This document shows, piece by piece, positions 9,580 through 18,203 of a stretch of DNA of 64,000 nt. The notes under the pieces were generated by a model. It made no database searches. It was not told the DNA's origin and was given only the letters and a program-made list of their open reading frames with translations. A program made the position numbers and the translations under genes. The stretch covers positions 372,001 through 436,000 of the forward strand of contig NZ_JACFXU010000014.1 of the NCBI RefSeq assembly GCF_014077625.1, in the 5' to 3' direction. Each line of letters starts with the position of its first letter. The first letter of the stretch is position 1. This DNA is from Sediminihaliea albiluteola. Lineage in GTDB: Bacteria; Pseudomonadota; Gammaproteobacteria; Pseudomonadales; Halieaceae.

Positions 9580-9764
9580 GCCCTCTCACTATTTTTATCT
9601 TCACAGTAGAATATTTTCGCTGCCAATACATCCAGCTTGCTTGCTTTGCTGACACTCAGCAAGCAGGGCTAGCAAAAACCAAGCAACAGCTCAAAAAAGC
9701 AACAACTTCGCCTATCTCCCCCTAAATATCACTAAAAAACGCAAAACTGGACTATATTCGCCGA

Positions 9765-10250
9765 ATGTCGTCTAATCTCGCGCTTCATATTAATCGGGAG
9801 GGTAAGAAAAAATTGCGTGAACTTTTTTGGCAGCGGTATTCGCTAGGGGAGTTAAATCGTAAAGAATGGGAGGCGCTTTGTGATGGCTGTGGTCAATGCT
9901 GCCTAATCCGCGAAGTAGATGACAATGAAGTCACCGTCTACAGCCTGGCCTGCAAGTTACTCGATATCGAAAAAAGTCGTTGTAAGGACTATCAAAACAG
10001 ACTGCACAAAGTAGCTGACTGCCATAAACTAACGGCAGAAAACGTAGCGCAGTACCACTGGTTGCCCGATACCTGTAGCTATCGGCGTGTTTATCAAGGC
10101 AAGGGGCTACCCTCTTGGCATCCCCTACTTACCGGTAGCGAGAAACGGATGCGTAAAAAGGGTATGACAATCAGTGATTATGCAATTCCTGCTGAGCAAG
10201 TGCCAAAACGTAAAATGCGCCAACATATTATTGCTAGCTGGCGATGCTGA
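9765..10250 (+). CDS. ycgN: YcgN-family (UPF0260) cysteine-cluster protein
   Basis: A 161-residue protein of the YcgN/YkgJ cysteine-cluster type. Conserved cysteines lie in 'ALCDGCGQCCLIREVDD', 'LACKLLD', 'SRCKDYQ', 'ADCHKL' and 'PDTCSYR', with the family tail 'GLPSWHPLLTGS'. The motif pattern suggests a zinc- or iron-binding site, but no biochemical role is established for the family. The ATG at 9765 sits 38 bp after the TATATT-like element in the upstream AT-rich stretch. The gene is followed 180 bp later by the truncated haemoglobin gene in the same direction. Confidence 0.9.
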   Translation: MSSNLALHINREGKKKLRELFWQRYSLGELNRKEWEALCDGCGQCCLIREVDDNEVTVYSLACKLLDIEKSRCKDYQNRLHKVADCHKLTAENVAQYHWLPDTCSYRRVYQGKGLPSWHPLLTGSEKRMRKKGMTISDYAIPAEQVPKRKMRQHIIASWRC

Positions 10251-10432
10251 GTTTCACAGCGAGTTCGAGTATCCTTGCAATTAGTGTCTTGGGCTCAACA
10301 AAGCGTTACTCATGAAGTGGCACGCAGCCCTCAGCCTTTTAACAAAACCGTGATAAAGACGGCTCATTTTATGCTGCGCTACCCAGCGCTACAGCAAGCA
10401 CAGCTTTAGCCGCATTAGCTAGGAACTCACTT

Positions 10433-10858
10433 ATGTCACAACAAAGCCCCTATCAAATTCTTGGTGAAGAAGGTATCCGCAAGCTCGCTCACACCTTCTA
10501 CGATGTCATGGACGAATTACCACAAGTTGAAAAAGTCCGGAAGATGCATGCTGTTAATAAAGATGAAATCAAACAGAAGCTCACCGACTACCTCACCGGC
10601 TGGATGGGCGGCCCGCCACGCTACCAGGAAAAAACTGGCACCGTTTGCCTGACTGAGCCACACAAGCCCTATGCGATTGGCCCAGAAGAGCGCGACCAAT
10701 GGCTGCTTTGCATGGATATTGCCCTGGAGCGAACCGGCGCCAGCGACGAATTAAAGCAAATGCTAAAAACACCCATGTTTCGCATCGCAGACACTATTCG
10801 CAACCGAGAGACTTCGGAGCAAGAGGTCAAAGATCCCAACATTATCGCCGCTGGCTAA
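10433..10858 (+). CDS. Group II truncated haemoglobin
   Basis: A 141-residue single-domain globin. It opens 'PYQILGEEGIRKLAHTFYDVM' (helices A/B with the B10 tyrosine). The family's CD-loop histidine lies in 'VRKMHAVN'. The E-helix carries the group-II tryptophan and the double-Gly 'YLTGWMGGPPRYQ'. The proximal-side stretch is 'EERDQWLLCMDIALE', with the W at G8 diagnostic for group II. The candidate proximal histidine is in 'TEPHKPYAIG'. Such proteins bind O2 or NO, and many act in NO or peroxide detoxification. The start ATG at 10433 follows AGGAAC at 10420-10425. A decayed TonB-receptor fragment begins right after the stop codon. Confidence 0.9.
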   Translation: MSQQSPYQILGEEGIRKLAHTFYDVMDELPQVEKVRKMHAVNKDEIKQKLTDYLTGWMGGPPRYQEKTGTVCLTEPHKPYAIGPEERDQWLLCMDIALERTGASDELKQMLKTPMFRIADTIRNRETSEQEVKDPNIIAAG

Positions 10859-10860
10859 GA

Positions 10861-11079
10861 GATGATGTGTCCATCTATGGCCGGGTTGGAACGGGTTATC
10901 GGTCAGGCGGTTTCTCGCCCCGCGGTTGCAACGCTCCCGCCTACGAAGCTGAGGAGGCATTAGTCTAGGAAGTTGGCCTGAAATCTGAGCTTCTCGATCG
11001 CCGCCTCCGTATGAATCTGGCAGCCTACTACACAGATTATGACGATCTCCAGATTACGCAGCCTGGCTTTGTAACCTAG
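10861..11079 (+). pseudogene. Relic of a TonB-dependent receptor (C-terminal barrel fragment)
   Basis: Read in one frame from 10861, the DNA encodes DDVSIYGRVGTGYRSGGFSP..., then 'APAYEAEEALV', an in-frame TAG at 10966, then 'EVGLKSELLDRRLRMNLAAY' and 'YTDYDDLQITQPGF', ending at a TAG at 11077-11079. This is the diagnostic 'Y..V..GYRSGG[FY]..R', 'YE.GLKSEL.DRRLR.N.A.[FY]Y.DY.D.Q' signature of the C-terminal beta-barrel of TonB-dependent receptors. The intact receptor at 40571-42775 shows the same pattern (GFRSGGYNGR, then YEAGIKAELLDRSLRVNGS). Only ~73 codons remain, without start, plug or final strands, so it is a broken remnant. Confidence 0.8.
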
Positions 11080-11108
11080 GGTCGATGGTCAGTATTAAGC
11101 TGATGTAT

Positions 11109-12476
11109 TTATAACCAATACTCGATCACCCAACTGAGGCGCTCGGTGATACGTTGCCAAAGGGGGCGCCTCTTCCAATCTCGCAGAGTGATCTCTGGGG
11201 CACTGGATAAGTCTTTCCGGAACTGGGCCTCCATGACTTTGGCAAAGTCGAGCCCCAAAATGATAGCGTTTATTTCATCATTGTGCAGAAAACTCCGATA
11301 ATCCAGGTTGCTGGAACCAACCGTCGACCATATGCCATCGATCACTGCAGTTTTTGCATGCAACACGGCTTGCTGGTTCTCATAGATTCGCACACCCGCG
11401 CGCAGTAGGCGGGTGTATCGTGAGCGCGAGGCGTTCAGTACCAGCTTTGAGTCCGATACGCCGGGCAGTAGTAGTCGGACGTCCACGCCCCGTTTCACGG
11501 CTTGCTCTAGCAATGTCAAAAAATCGTCACTAGGTGCGAAGTAAGCCTGGGTGATCCAGATACTGTGCTTGGCCCTGCGCATGGCATCTTGATACGCAGC
11601 GAAGATCTCTGAGCCCTGGTCATCCCCTCCCTTCGATGACACTATCGCTACAACAGCATCACCGACTGCCGGGCTCGAAACCGGTTCTTGAGGCGCAGCT
11701 ACTTGGCCACCCTGACTGCGCCAATGATTCAAAAACTCCTGCTCGAAGCCCTGTACCACCGGCCCTTTGACAGCGATATGGGTGTCACGCCAACCCTCAC
11801 GGATCGGGTCCCGACGGCGCCCTGGTTTAGAGCCGCTACCGTAGGCGCTGGACAAGTTGACACCGCCGGTGAATCCAATAAGGCCGTCCACCACTAGCAA
11901 TTTGCGATGGTTGCGGTTGTTGATATCAAGTGGGTTGCCACCTTCAGTAGGGTCAACAGGGTGGTATTCAATCAGCGACACGCCACTGGCGTCCATCATC
12001 TCGAACATCTTCACGTCGCTGGCCATACTGCCAACACTGTCGTAGATCACATTGACCACAATCCCCTGTCGGCTTTTTTCCGCCAGAGCTTCGGCAAAAA
12101 GCCGACCCTCTTCACTGCTTTCAAAGATATAGGTTTCTAGGTAGATGTAGTGCTCCGCTGCCTGAATGGCACGCATCATGCTGGTGAGGGTCGCGGGGCC
12201 ATCAATCAACAACTCAACGTAATTGTCCCGATAAATAGGTACCTTACTCAGTACATCTAAATAGGGTACCGTCTGAGCCATAGCCATTGATTTAGCGTCA
12301 GCTTGATCAGAAATGTCTTTGATGACCGCATTCGTATGATGCGAACCTGACCGGCCTGTCCCGTCACGGGGGCTCATGGAGTCGATGCCGTGTTCGTCAG
12401 ACTGAAGTGCACAACTTGATTGAGTGAGGATAGAAAGCAGAGCAAACAATATCACCGGTATTTGAAGTAGCTGCAT
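11109..12476 (-). CDS. Phospholipase D-like cardiolipin synthase
   Basis: A 455-residue protein with two HKD catalytic motifs. The first is 'NHRKLLVVDGLIGFTGGVNL' (HxKx4D) and the second is 'HAKTAVIDGIWSTVGSSNLD'. This is the Cls/ClsB/ClsC arrangement that condenses phosphatidylglycerol or other phospholipids into cardiolipin. Unlike ClsA it has no pair of N-terminal membrane helices. It begins with a Sec-type signal (MQLLQIPVILFALLSILTQS) ending near Cys-22, a weak lipobox, so it is probably envelope-tethered. The leader and ~60 low-homology residues before the catalytic region are unusual. It is monocistronic, with a GGAG site 5' of the ATG. Confidence 0.85.
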   Translation of the reverse strand: MQLLQIPVILFALLSILTQSSCALQSDEHGIDSMSPRDGTGRSGSHHTNAVIKDISDQADAKSMAMAQTVPYLDVLSKVPIYRDNYVELLIDGPATLTSMMRAIQAAEHYIYLETYIFESSEEGRLFAEALAEKSRQGIVVNVIYDSVGSMASDVKMFEMMDASGVSLIEYHPVDPTEGGNPLDINNRNHRKLLVVDGLIGFTGGVNLSSAYGSGSKPGRRRDPIREGWRDTHIAVKGPVVQGFEQEFLNHWRSQGGQVAAPQEPVSSPAVGDAVVAIVSSKGGDDQGSEIFAAYQDAMRRAKHSIWITQAYFAPSDDFLTLLEQAVKRGVDVRLLLPGVSDSKLVLNASRSRYTRLLRAGVRIYENQQAVLHAKTAVIDGIWSTVGSSNLDYRSFLHNDEINAIILGLDFAKVMEAQFRKDLSSAPEITLRDWKRRPLWQRITERLSWVIEYWL

Positions 12477-13014
12477 ATGCGGTCGATCTCCTTAGGAGGA
12501 CCCTCCCAATCGAAGCAGCTAAGGTATTATTAAATGTCACCTACAATTATCTAGGGGTGATGGCTGTCTCGACCAAATAATCGTTGTTCCTGTTGGTCCA
12601 AGTACCTCTATTCGCAGTAGCTGCAATCACCACAAAACCCCTCGCAAGATCAGTGTGCTCTTAGCTTAGCTCACGATAACAATTCATGATGCATAAAGTG
12701 CCACCCTCTTTGCCGTGATCGACTGAGTTACATGAGCCTTATCCTATGGCTGCTTTAGATTGCTGAGCTTCGATAAGCTGACAGAAGTGTTTTACATCTA
12801 CCGGAATAAAGGTGGCAGCCCAGAGGGAGCGGGCAATGGCATCGTTCACGATGCCTCCGCAGAATACACCGCTCGATACCAGCGAAGAGCAAATACTCGA
12901 CCACCCAGTACTTTTTTCTCATGATCTGGGTTCATTTTGTGTGCCATTTAAAAATCCAGAGCGGATACTTGGAGTAGGGTGTTCACTAGCTTCATAACTG
13001 CTGACGGTAAAAAA
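12477..13014. other. 538-bp intergenic stretch without a supported gene
   Basis: Nothing here could be supported as a gene. The left ~100 bp are the promoter side of the cardiolipin-synthase-like gene. A ~58-codon open stretch on the minus strand (about 12745-12920), ending in residues like ARSLWAATFIPVDVKHFCQL, has no start with a ribosome site and no recognised relatives. A 61-codon plus-strand frame over the same DNA is equally unsupported. It may be decayed coding sequence, consistent with the relics on both sides. Confidence 0.4.
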
Positions 13015-13449
13015 CTACCAGAAACTCTCAGCACGATAGTGGCTAAACAACCAGACAATAGCGAATAAGAGAGCCAGTGCAAAACTAGCGCATAAGCCCA
13101 CAATGAGCAGCCAACGGCGCCTAGGGGCGGGCGCCGCAGATGAGGCGATAGGAAACTGCGGCAGATAACCCTGTTTGCGCACGGTCTTCAGGTAGCGCTC
13201 ACTGCCATCATGGGCCAGCACTTGGCGCAACTGACAGACCGCTCGACGCACAGCCTCATCTGAAATTGCCCGTCCGTCCCACACCGCCGCCACCAGCTCA
13301 TCACGACTCAATACCGAGCCGTTATGTTCCAATAAAAACTGTAGTAAGCGGGCCACTTTGGGCTCCAAAGTGGCAGAAAATTGATCGGTTTCAAGTACGT
13401 GGGACTGCGCATCAAACGACCAAGTTGCAAAGTACCAATGAGTGGTCAT
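13015..13449 (-). CDS. Membrane-anchored winged-helix (CadC/ToxR-type) regulator
   Basis: A 144-residue protein. Residues ~5-95 form an OmpR/PhoB-type winged-helix DNA-binding domain: 'LEPKVARLLQFLLEHNGSVL', then 'SRDELVAAVWDG', 'ISDEAVRRAVCQLRQVL' and 'YLKTVRKQGYLP'. A basic stop (APRRRW) and one membrane helix (LLIVGLCASFALALLFAIVW) follow, ending with only ~10 residues outside. This is the CadC/ToxR layout with almost no periplasmic sensor, so any signal must come through the membrane segment or a partner. It is divergent from the UrcA gene across 216 bp, the obvious candidate target (inference). The start ATG at 13449 lacks a strong ribosome site. Confidence 0.82.
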   Translation of the reverse strand: MTTHWYFATWSFDAQSHVLETDQFSATLEPKVARLLQFLLEHNGSVLSRDELVAAVWDGRAISDEAVRRAVCQLRQVLAHDGSERYLKTVRKQGYLPQFPIASSAAPAPRRRWLLIVGLCASFALALLFAIVWLFSHYRAESFW

Positions 13450-13665
13450 AAAAAAAGACTAGCAGCTCAGCACCATTACGCAAGCAGCCTTTAGTCATTT
13501 TTTCGATACTCGATTTCGCCCTAAGTGACTGATTTAACTGATCATCACATAAACATCACAATCAAATCACAGCTTCACTCTGCCAACTCGCGAGGATTTT
13601 GCTTCACTTGCGCCAAGGCCAGTAGGAACTCCCCCACGGGCCTTAGCACAAACGAGGACAAGATC

Positions 13666-14103
13666 ATGAACAGTAAACCTATGATACCCATTGCTGCACT
13701 TTCATTGAGCATGCTGGCCACACTCGGCCTCAATGCTCAGGCAGGCTCTGGTATAGAAGAAACGAAGGTAGTCGAAGAAGAGACTCCCTTAAGCTATCAA
13801 TTGCCGGCCCAGGAGGACAATCGACGTGTACAGCACAGTATTGCTGTGGGTTATGCCGACCTTAATCTGAATCACAACGCGGGACTGGAAGTGCTCTATC
13901 AGCGTCTTGAATCAGCCACTATACAAGTCTGTGGGCCGCGAGAGGATGGCCGTAACATCGCACTATACCGTGATCAACAACGCTGCCTAAACAGAGCTAT
14001 GGACGGTGCCATAGCAAAAATAGGCCACTTAGGGCTGGACGATATGCACTTGGCTCGCAGCGGCCGTCGCGTTGATCGCGGCCAAGCCTTCGCTGGACGC
14101 TAA
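13666..14103 (+). CDS. UrcA-family secreted protein
   Basis: A 145-residue exported protein. The frame stays open upstream to 13525, but I choose the ATG at 13666 because it has GAGG at 13652-13655 and begins a proper Sec signal (MNSKPMIPIAALSLSMLATL, cleaved near AQA-G). The mature part carries the UrcA hallmark: 'VGYADLNLNHNAGLEVLYQR', 'IQVCGPRE', then 'RCLNRAMDGAI', with the two cysteines probably paired. UrcA proteins are small periplasmic proteins of unknown function, frequent in Caulobacter, Sphingomonads and marine Gammaproteobacteria. The membrane-bound winged-helix regulator sits divergently upstream. Confidence 0.8.
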   Translation: MNSKPMIPIAALSLSMLATLGLNAQAGSGIEETKVVEEETPLSYQLPAQEDNRRVQHSIAVGYADLNLNHNAGLEVLYQRLESATIQVCGPREDGRNIALYRDQQRCLNRAMDGAIAKIGHLGLDDMHLARSGRRVDRGQAFAGR

Positions 14104-14164
14104 CTGGAACACGCCAGCGGAGTCACTCTAAGTTCTGCTTGATTGGCGCAAGGCTAAAAGGCCA

Positions 14165-14395
14165 CTCCATTGGTGTGGCCTTTGTCCTGCATTCACCGCT
14201 AGCGCTTGCCGCAGCGGAGGAATTTACGCGAGTTTCAGCTCCAGCTATACCAACAAACAAAATATCCATCTGTTTATTACCCGCTGTAAAGCCATCCCTT
14301 CTTTGCCATCTAAGCCTATATCTCATCTGTTCTCACATACTGAGCATCGGCCATCTCAGCTAAGACTTTACTCTAGCTTAATATGCGAAAATCTC
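14165..14395 (-). pseudogene. Degenerate duplicate of the 5' end of the neighbouring lipoprotein gene
   Basis: Two blocks here align with the start region of the gene at 14462-15475. Block one (~14187-14298) matches ~15252-15360, seen as CTATACCAACAAACA versus CTATACCACCAAACA and TTGCCGCAGCGGAGG versus TTGCCGCACCGGAGG. Block two (~14300-14380) matches ~15486-15580, including ATCGGCCATCTCAGCT versus ACCGGCCATCTCGGCT. On the minus strand the relic reads KQMDILFVGIAGAETRV against KQLDAMFGGIDEGESRV in the intact gene. The ~120 bp coding the start codon and signal peptide are missing, so it cannot be expressed as a lipoprotein. It is a scar of tandem duplication. Confidence 0.7.
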
Positions 14396-14461
14396 AGCAA
14401 GGCCAAAAAGAAGCTGTCTTTACATATTTAAGTCCACAGTCCACCATAAAAATGCTGACTG

Positions 14462-15475
14462 TTATCGTGCCCTGTGCTCCTCGAGAGAAACATGGTCAAA
14501 GCTGCCTTCAAGCTTGATGGTGTCTTTACCTGTGGCAGTAACGCTAAAGCTTCCACTGTAGAAATCGCCATCGTCTTGCAAAATAAGTTCGCCATCAGCA
14601 ACATCAAAACTGTAATTCGGTAAATTCAGCACAACATCTGTAGCCGCCTGACGTGATTTTCTCAGCGGATGAGTCCCCTCACCGATGTTTATTGGCATCT
14701 CCAGATAGATGCTTGAACCAGGCAAGAGAGTGATTTCATTATTTTTACTATGAGTGGCCATTCGGCCAGAACGCTCTTGCGTCTCACCATTGACTATTAA
14801 CGTATAGCGAGTTTCCGCTTGCGGAGTGAATTGCAGCCCTTTCACGCCACCGGACACCTCAACCTGCTGACCCCCTCGAGTTTTGGCGGTGAATTCCCAC
14901 GCGGCGGTCAGCTGCTTGCCGAGTTCAACAAGATGTAACTGGCCCTCAATAGCGCGGTCAAAGCGCCTGCCAGAACCAGCCATCACAAAAAAATCGGCCT
15001 GCACTTCATCGTCTGCTGCATCACGGGCAGCGGCAATTGCGTAGGACCCTGTTTCTGCGCCTTTTGGAAGAGTAAAAGTGAGCGCAGCCCTAACCACCTC
15101 ATCTGACTTGTCTTGATAAGCAGCATCCGTGAAAACTGTGAACGTATAAGGCCCTTCAGCATTGCTGCCACGTCGATAATGTTTTCTACCTGAACCACGC
15201 GCAGGCTGATAAAAGTCCTGAGTAGGACCTGAATAACGTCCTGGTCCATACGCTGTGTATTCACCTGTCGCGGTTGCCGCACCGGAGGCAATCACGCGTG
15301 ACTCACCTTCATCTATACCACCAAACATGGCGTCCAACTGTTTAGCGCTTGCTGTAACACCACCGCCCGAAGTATCACTGCAGGCTGTGGTGATACTTAA
15401 GATACCTAATAGAGCCGCACTCAAAAGTGGCGCTATAAACACCCTTTTTCTTAGCTTGGCTACTATCCAATTCAT
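14462..15475 (-). CDS. Predicted lipoprotein of unknown function
   Basis: A 337-residue protein. I set the start at the ATG at 15475-15473, preceded by GGAAGGG, rather than an upstream ATG 18 codons earlier, because this places a normal lipoprotein signal at the N-terminus: a basic stretch (AKLRKR), a hydrophobic core (APLLSAALLGILS) and a lipobox-like TTAC. The mature part starts with a short Gly/Ser linker, then a ~300-residue beta-rich domain with many glycines and alternating polar/hydrophobic strands. I do not recognise the fold. A degenerate copy of its 5' end lies just downstream, and the collagen-like IPTL-CTERM gene lies 160 bp upstream in the same direction, so the three may form a surface locus. 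Confidence 0.65.
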   Translation of the reverse strand: MNWIVAKLRKRVFIAPLLSAALLGILSITTACSDTSGGGVTASAKQLDAMFGGIDEGESRVIASGAATATGEYTAYGPGRYSGPTQDFYQPARGSGRKHYRRGSNAEGPYTFTVFTDAAYQDKSDEVVRAALTFTLPKGAETGSYAIAAARDAADDEVQADFFVMAGSGRRFDRAIEGQLHLVELGKQLTAAWEFTAKTRGGQQVEVSGGVKGLQFTPQAETRYTLIVNGETQERSGRMATHSKNNEITLLPGSSIYLEMPINIGEGTHPLRKSRQAATDVVLNLPNYSFDVADGELILQDDGDFYSGSFSVTATGKDTIKLEGSFDHVSLEEHRAR

Positions 15476-15634
15476 TTTTACCCTTCCTTTTTTGCTATTT
15501 AAATCAGTATTCCCTCTACGCTCACACACTGAACACCGGCCATCTCGGCTCAGACTTTTCTGCTTTGCTACAGGCTAAAGTATAAAAACCTAAGCGAAAA
15601 AAGACTCGGCCGGGGGTCAGCAGTAACGAGAGTA

Positions 15635-16663
<1,029 letters not shown>

Positions 16664-16802
16664 GAATCTTCCTGTGTTTTTTTAAAACTATTAACCATAG
16701 ATAGAGCCTTAGGAGGAGAGCCCCCTCCTTTCCGGCCACTAACAGAATCAGCAGCTTTTATTATTTTTTTACATCCATAAACACTCCTGCTGCGCAACTG
16801 AA

Positions 16803-17073
16803 ACCGAGACCAGTCTAGGACAGTGGTTGGACAAAGGCCAATTCATGCCTTTTTATAGCTATCAGGCAGCAAGAGCCTTATCTTCGGCGGGCTTGAGACA
16901 GATACACCATGGCTATACCATGATCCGGAAAATAATGGCCGACGGTGACTCTGCTTAGGTAGCCAAACAAGCGGCAGAAGTCTTATCCGCTGCACTCACA
17001 GAAGCCACCATGCTGGGCATCATTCCAACCAACCCGCTATTAAAAACTTTAACAAGCCCACCACTGGGGGACG
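16803..17073 (+). pseudogene. Probable relic of a tyrosine-recombinase (integrase) core-binding domain
   Basis: Read in one frame, the DNA encodes 'ETSLGQWLDKGQFM', then LRQIHHGYTMIRKIMADGDS, an in-frame TAG, then 'VAKQAAEVLSAALTEATMLG' and 'IIPTNPLL', ending at a TAA. This is the layout of the SAM-like core-binding domain of phage integrases: a 'T..W' opening, then 'S..Tv....vLs.AL..A...g.I..NP'. The catalytic domain, start codon and second half are absent. It lies ~260 bp from the 3' end of tRNA-Lys, the usual place for an integrase of a tRNA-inserted element. The match is by eye and moderate. Confidence 0.45.
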
Positions 17074-17221
17074 GGTAAGAGCGCTTAAAGATCAAGAGCC
17101 GAGCTTCTATAAACAAAACGGCATTTATTTCCTGAAGGGCTTATGGTTTAGGAACTTTTATAAATATCGCGTGAGAGTACTGACCTACTGCGGATTGGAT
17201 GGGGTGATTAACAAGGTTTAA
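17072..17221 (+). other. Orphan 3'-end reading frame of unknown origin
   Basis: Immediately after the integrase-like relic, another frame is open for ~50 codons (RVRALKDQEPSFYKQNGIYF, then 'LKGLWFRNFYKYRVRVLTYC' and 'GLDGVINKV') and ends at TAA 17219-17221. It has no start codon or ribosome site of its own. The basic and aromatic composition looks like the C-terminal end of a real protein rather than random sequence, but I do not recognise it. It is probably the tail of a gene truncated when the adjacent element was lost. Confidence 0.3.
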
Positions 17222-17270
17222 TGAGTGCTAGCCCCCTTAGTTGCTTAGAGCCAACGGGCTTAATCAGACA

Positions 17271-17300
17271 AAAACAAAAAAGCCTCCACTGCGGAGGCTT
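17271..17300 (-). terminator. Rho-independent terminator downstream of tRNA-Lys
   Basis: On the minus strand, AGCCTCC pairs with GGAGGCT across a 5-base loop (stem arms 17281-17287 and 17293-17299), followed by a U-rich tail (plus-strand A run 17270-17280). It lies 29 bp after the tRNA-Lys gene and ends the leftward queE-queC-tRNA transcription block. Confidence 0.85.
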
Positions 17301-17328
17301 CTAAGCACTTGATTTAACAAGGTTTTTT

Positions 17329-17404
17329 TGGTGGGCCGTGCTGGATTCGAACCAGCGACCAATTGGTTAAAAGCCAACTGCTCTACCGACTGAGCTAACG
17401 GCCC
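17329..17404 (-). tRNA. tRNA-Lys (anticodon UUU)
   Basis: A 76-nt cloverleaf on the minus strand. The 7-bp acceptor stem pairs GGGCCGT with ACGGCCC. The D-arm is AGCTCAGTCGGTAGAGCA, the anticodon loop is CTTTTAA with anticodon UUU, and the T-arm includes GGTTCGAATCC. The discriminator base is A and CCA is encoded (17331-17329). It sits directly downstream of queC, the same position as tRNA-Lys in Pseudomonas aeruginosa, where this gene is an insertion site for genomic islands. Confidence 0.97.
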
Positions 17405-17519
17405 GTAAACTGGGCATGTTACAGGACGCGTTAGACGGCTTCGCTGTAACGAGGTGCGTATACTACGGATTTGAAGATAAAAAACAAGCCACTTTATAAG
17501 GAAATTGGTAGTTTTTTAC

Positions 17520-18200
17520 TTAGGAAATGTAACGCGTAGGGTCAGCGACACCGGCATCCACAAAACCCTGGCGTCGCAAGCGGCAACTATCACACTTACC
17601 GCAGGCTAAACCTTCCTCTGTTGCCTGATAACAAGACACTGTTAAGGAGTAGTCAACACCGAGCTTTAAGCCTGTGCTAATAATTTCACCCTTAGTCATA
17701 TCCATCAACGGCGCATGAATATTCAGCTTATGCCCTTCAATGGCCGCTCGAGTAGCCAGGTTTGCCATCACCTCAAAGGCTTTAATGTACTCTGGACGGC
17801 AGTCTGGGTAGCCTGAGTAGTCCACTGCGTTAACACCGATAAAGATGTCATTGGAGCCCAATACCTCAGCCCAACCCAAGGCAATCGATAGAAAGACTGT
17901 GTTCCGGGCTGGCACATAAGTAATTGGAATGCCTTCACTTTCCTCTTCCGGCACAGCAATACGACTATCGGTTAAAGCCGAGCCACCGATACTATCTAAA
18001 TTGAGCTTAACTACCTTGTGTGCAACATCAGGCAGGACACTGGAAACGCGCTCTGCAGCAAAGAGTTCTGCGCGATGGCGTTGACCATAATCAAAGCTCA
18101 GGGTGTAACACTCAAAACCTTTAGCACGCGCCATGGCCAGTACCGTTGTAGAATCGAGCCCTCCCGAGACGAGGACAACAGCGCGCTTACTCTCACTCAT
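17520..18200 (-). CDS. queC: 7-cyano-7-deazaguanine (preQ0) synthase
   Basis: A 226-residue ATP-dependent amidoligase/nitrile synthase that turns 7-carboxy-7-deazaguanine into preQ0 in the queuosine pathway. The PP-loop is at the N-terminus ([17 protein letters not shown]). The zinc-binding cysteines are at the C-terminal end in '[20 protein letters not shown]'. It follows queE by three bases, so the two consecutive pathway steps are coupled. QueD and QueF are not in the window. It is the last protein gene of the tol-pal-cpoB-que block, before tRNA-Lys. Confidence 0.97.
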   Translation of the reverse strand: MSESKRAVVLVSGGLDSTTVLAMARAKGFECYTLSFDYGQRHRAELFAAERVSSVLPDVAHKVVKLNLDSIGGSALTDSRIAVPEEESEGIPITYVPARNTVFLSIALGWAEVLGSNDIFIGVNAVDYSGYPDCRPEYIKAFEVMANLATRAAIEGHKLNIHAPLMDMTKGEIISTGLKLGVDYSLTVSCYQATEEGLACGKCDSCRLRRQGFVDAGVADPTRYIS

Positions 18201-18203
18201 AGA

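Noticed and set aside
12745-12997. Small frames on both strands in the 12.5-13.0 kb gap
   Set aside because: No ribosome sites or recognisable motifs. The two frames overlap each other antisense, and composition does not favour either.
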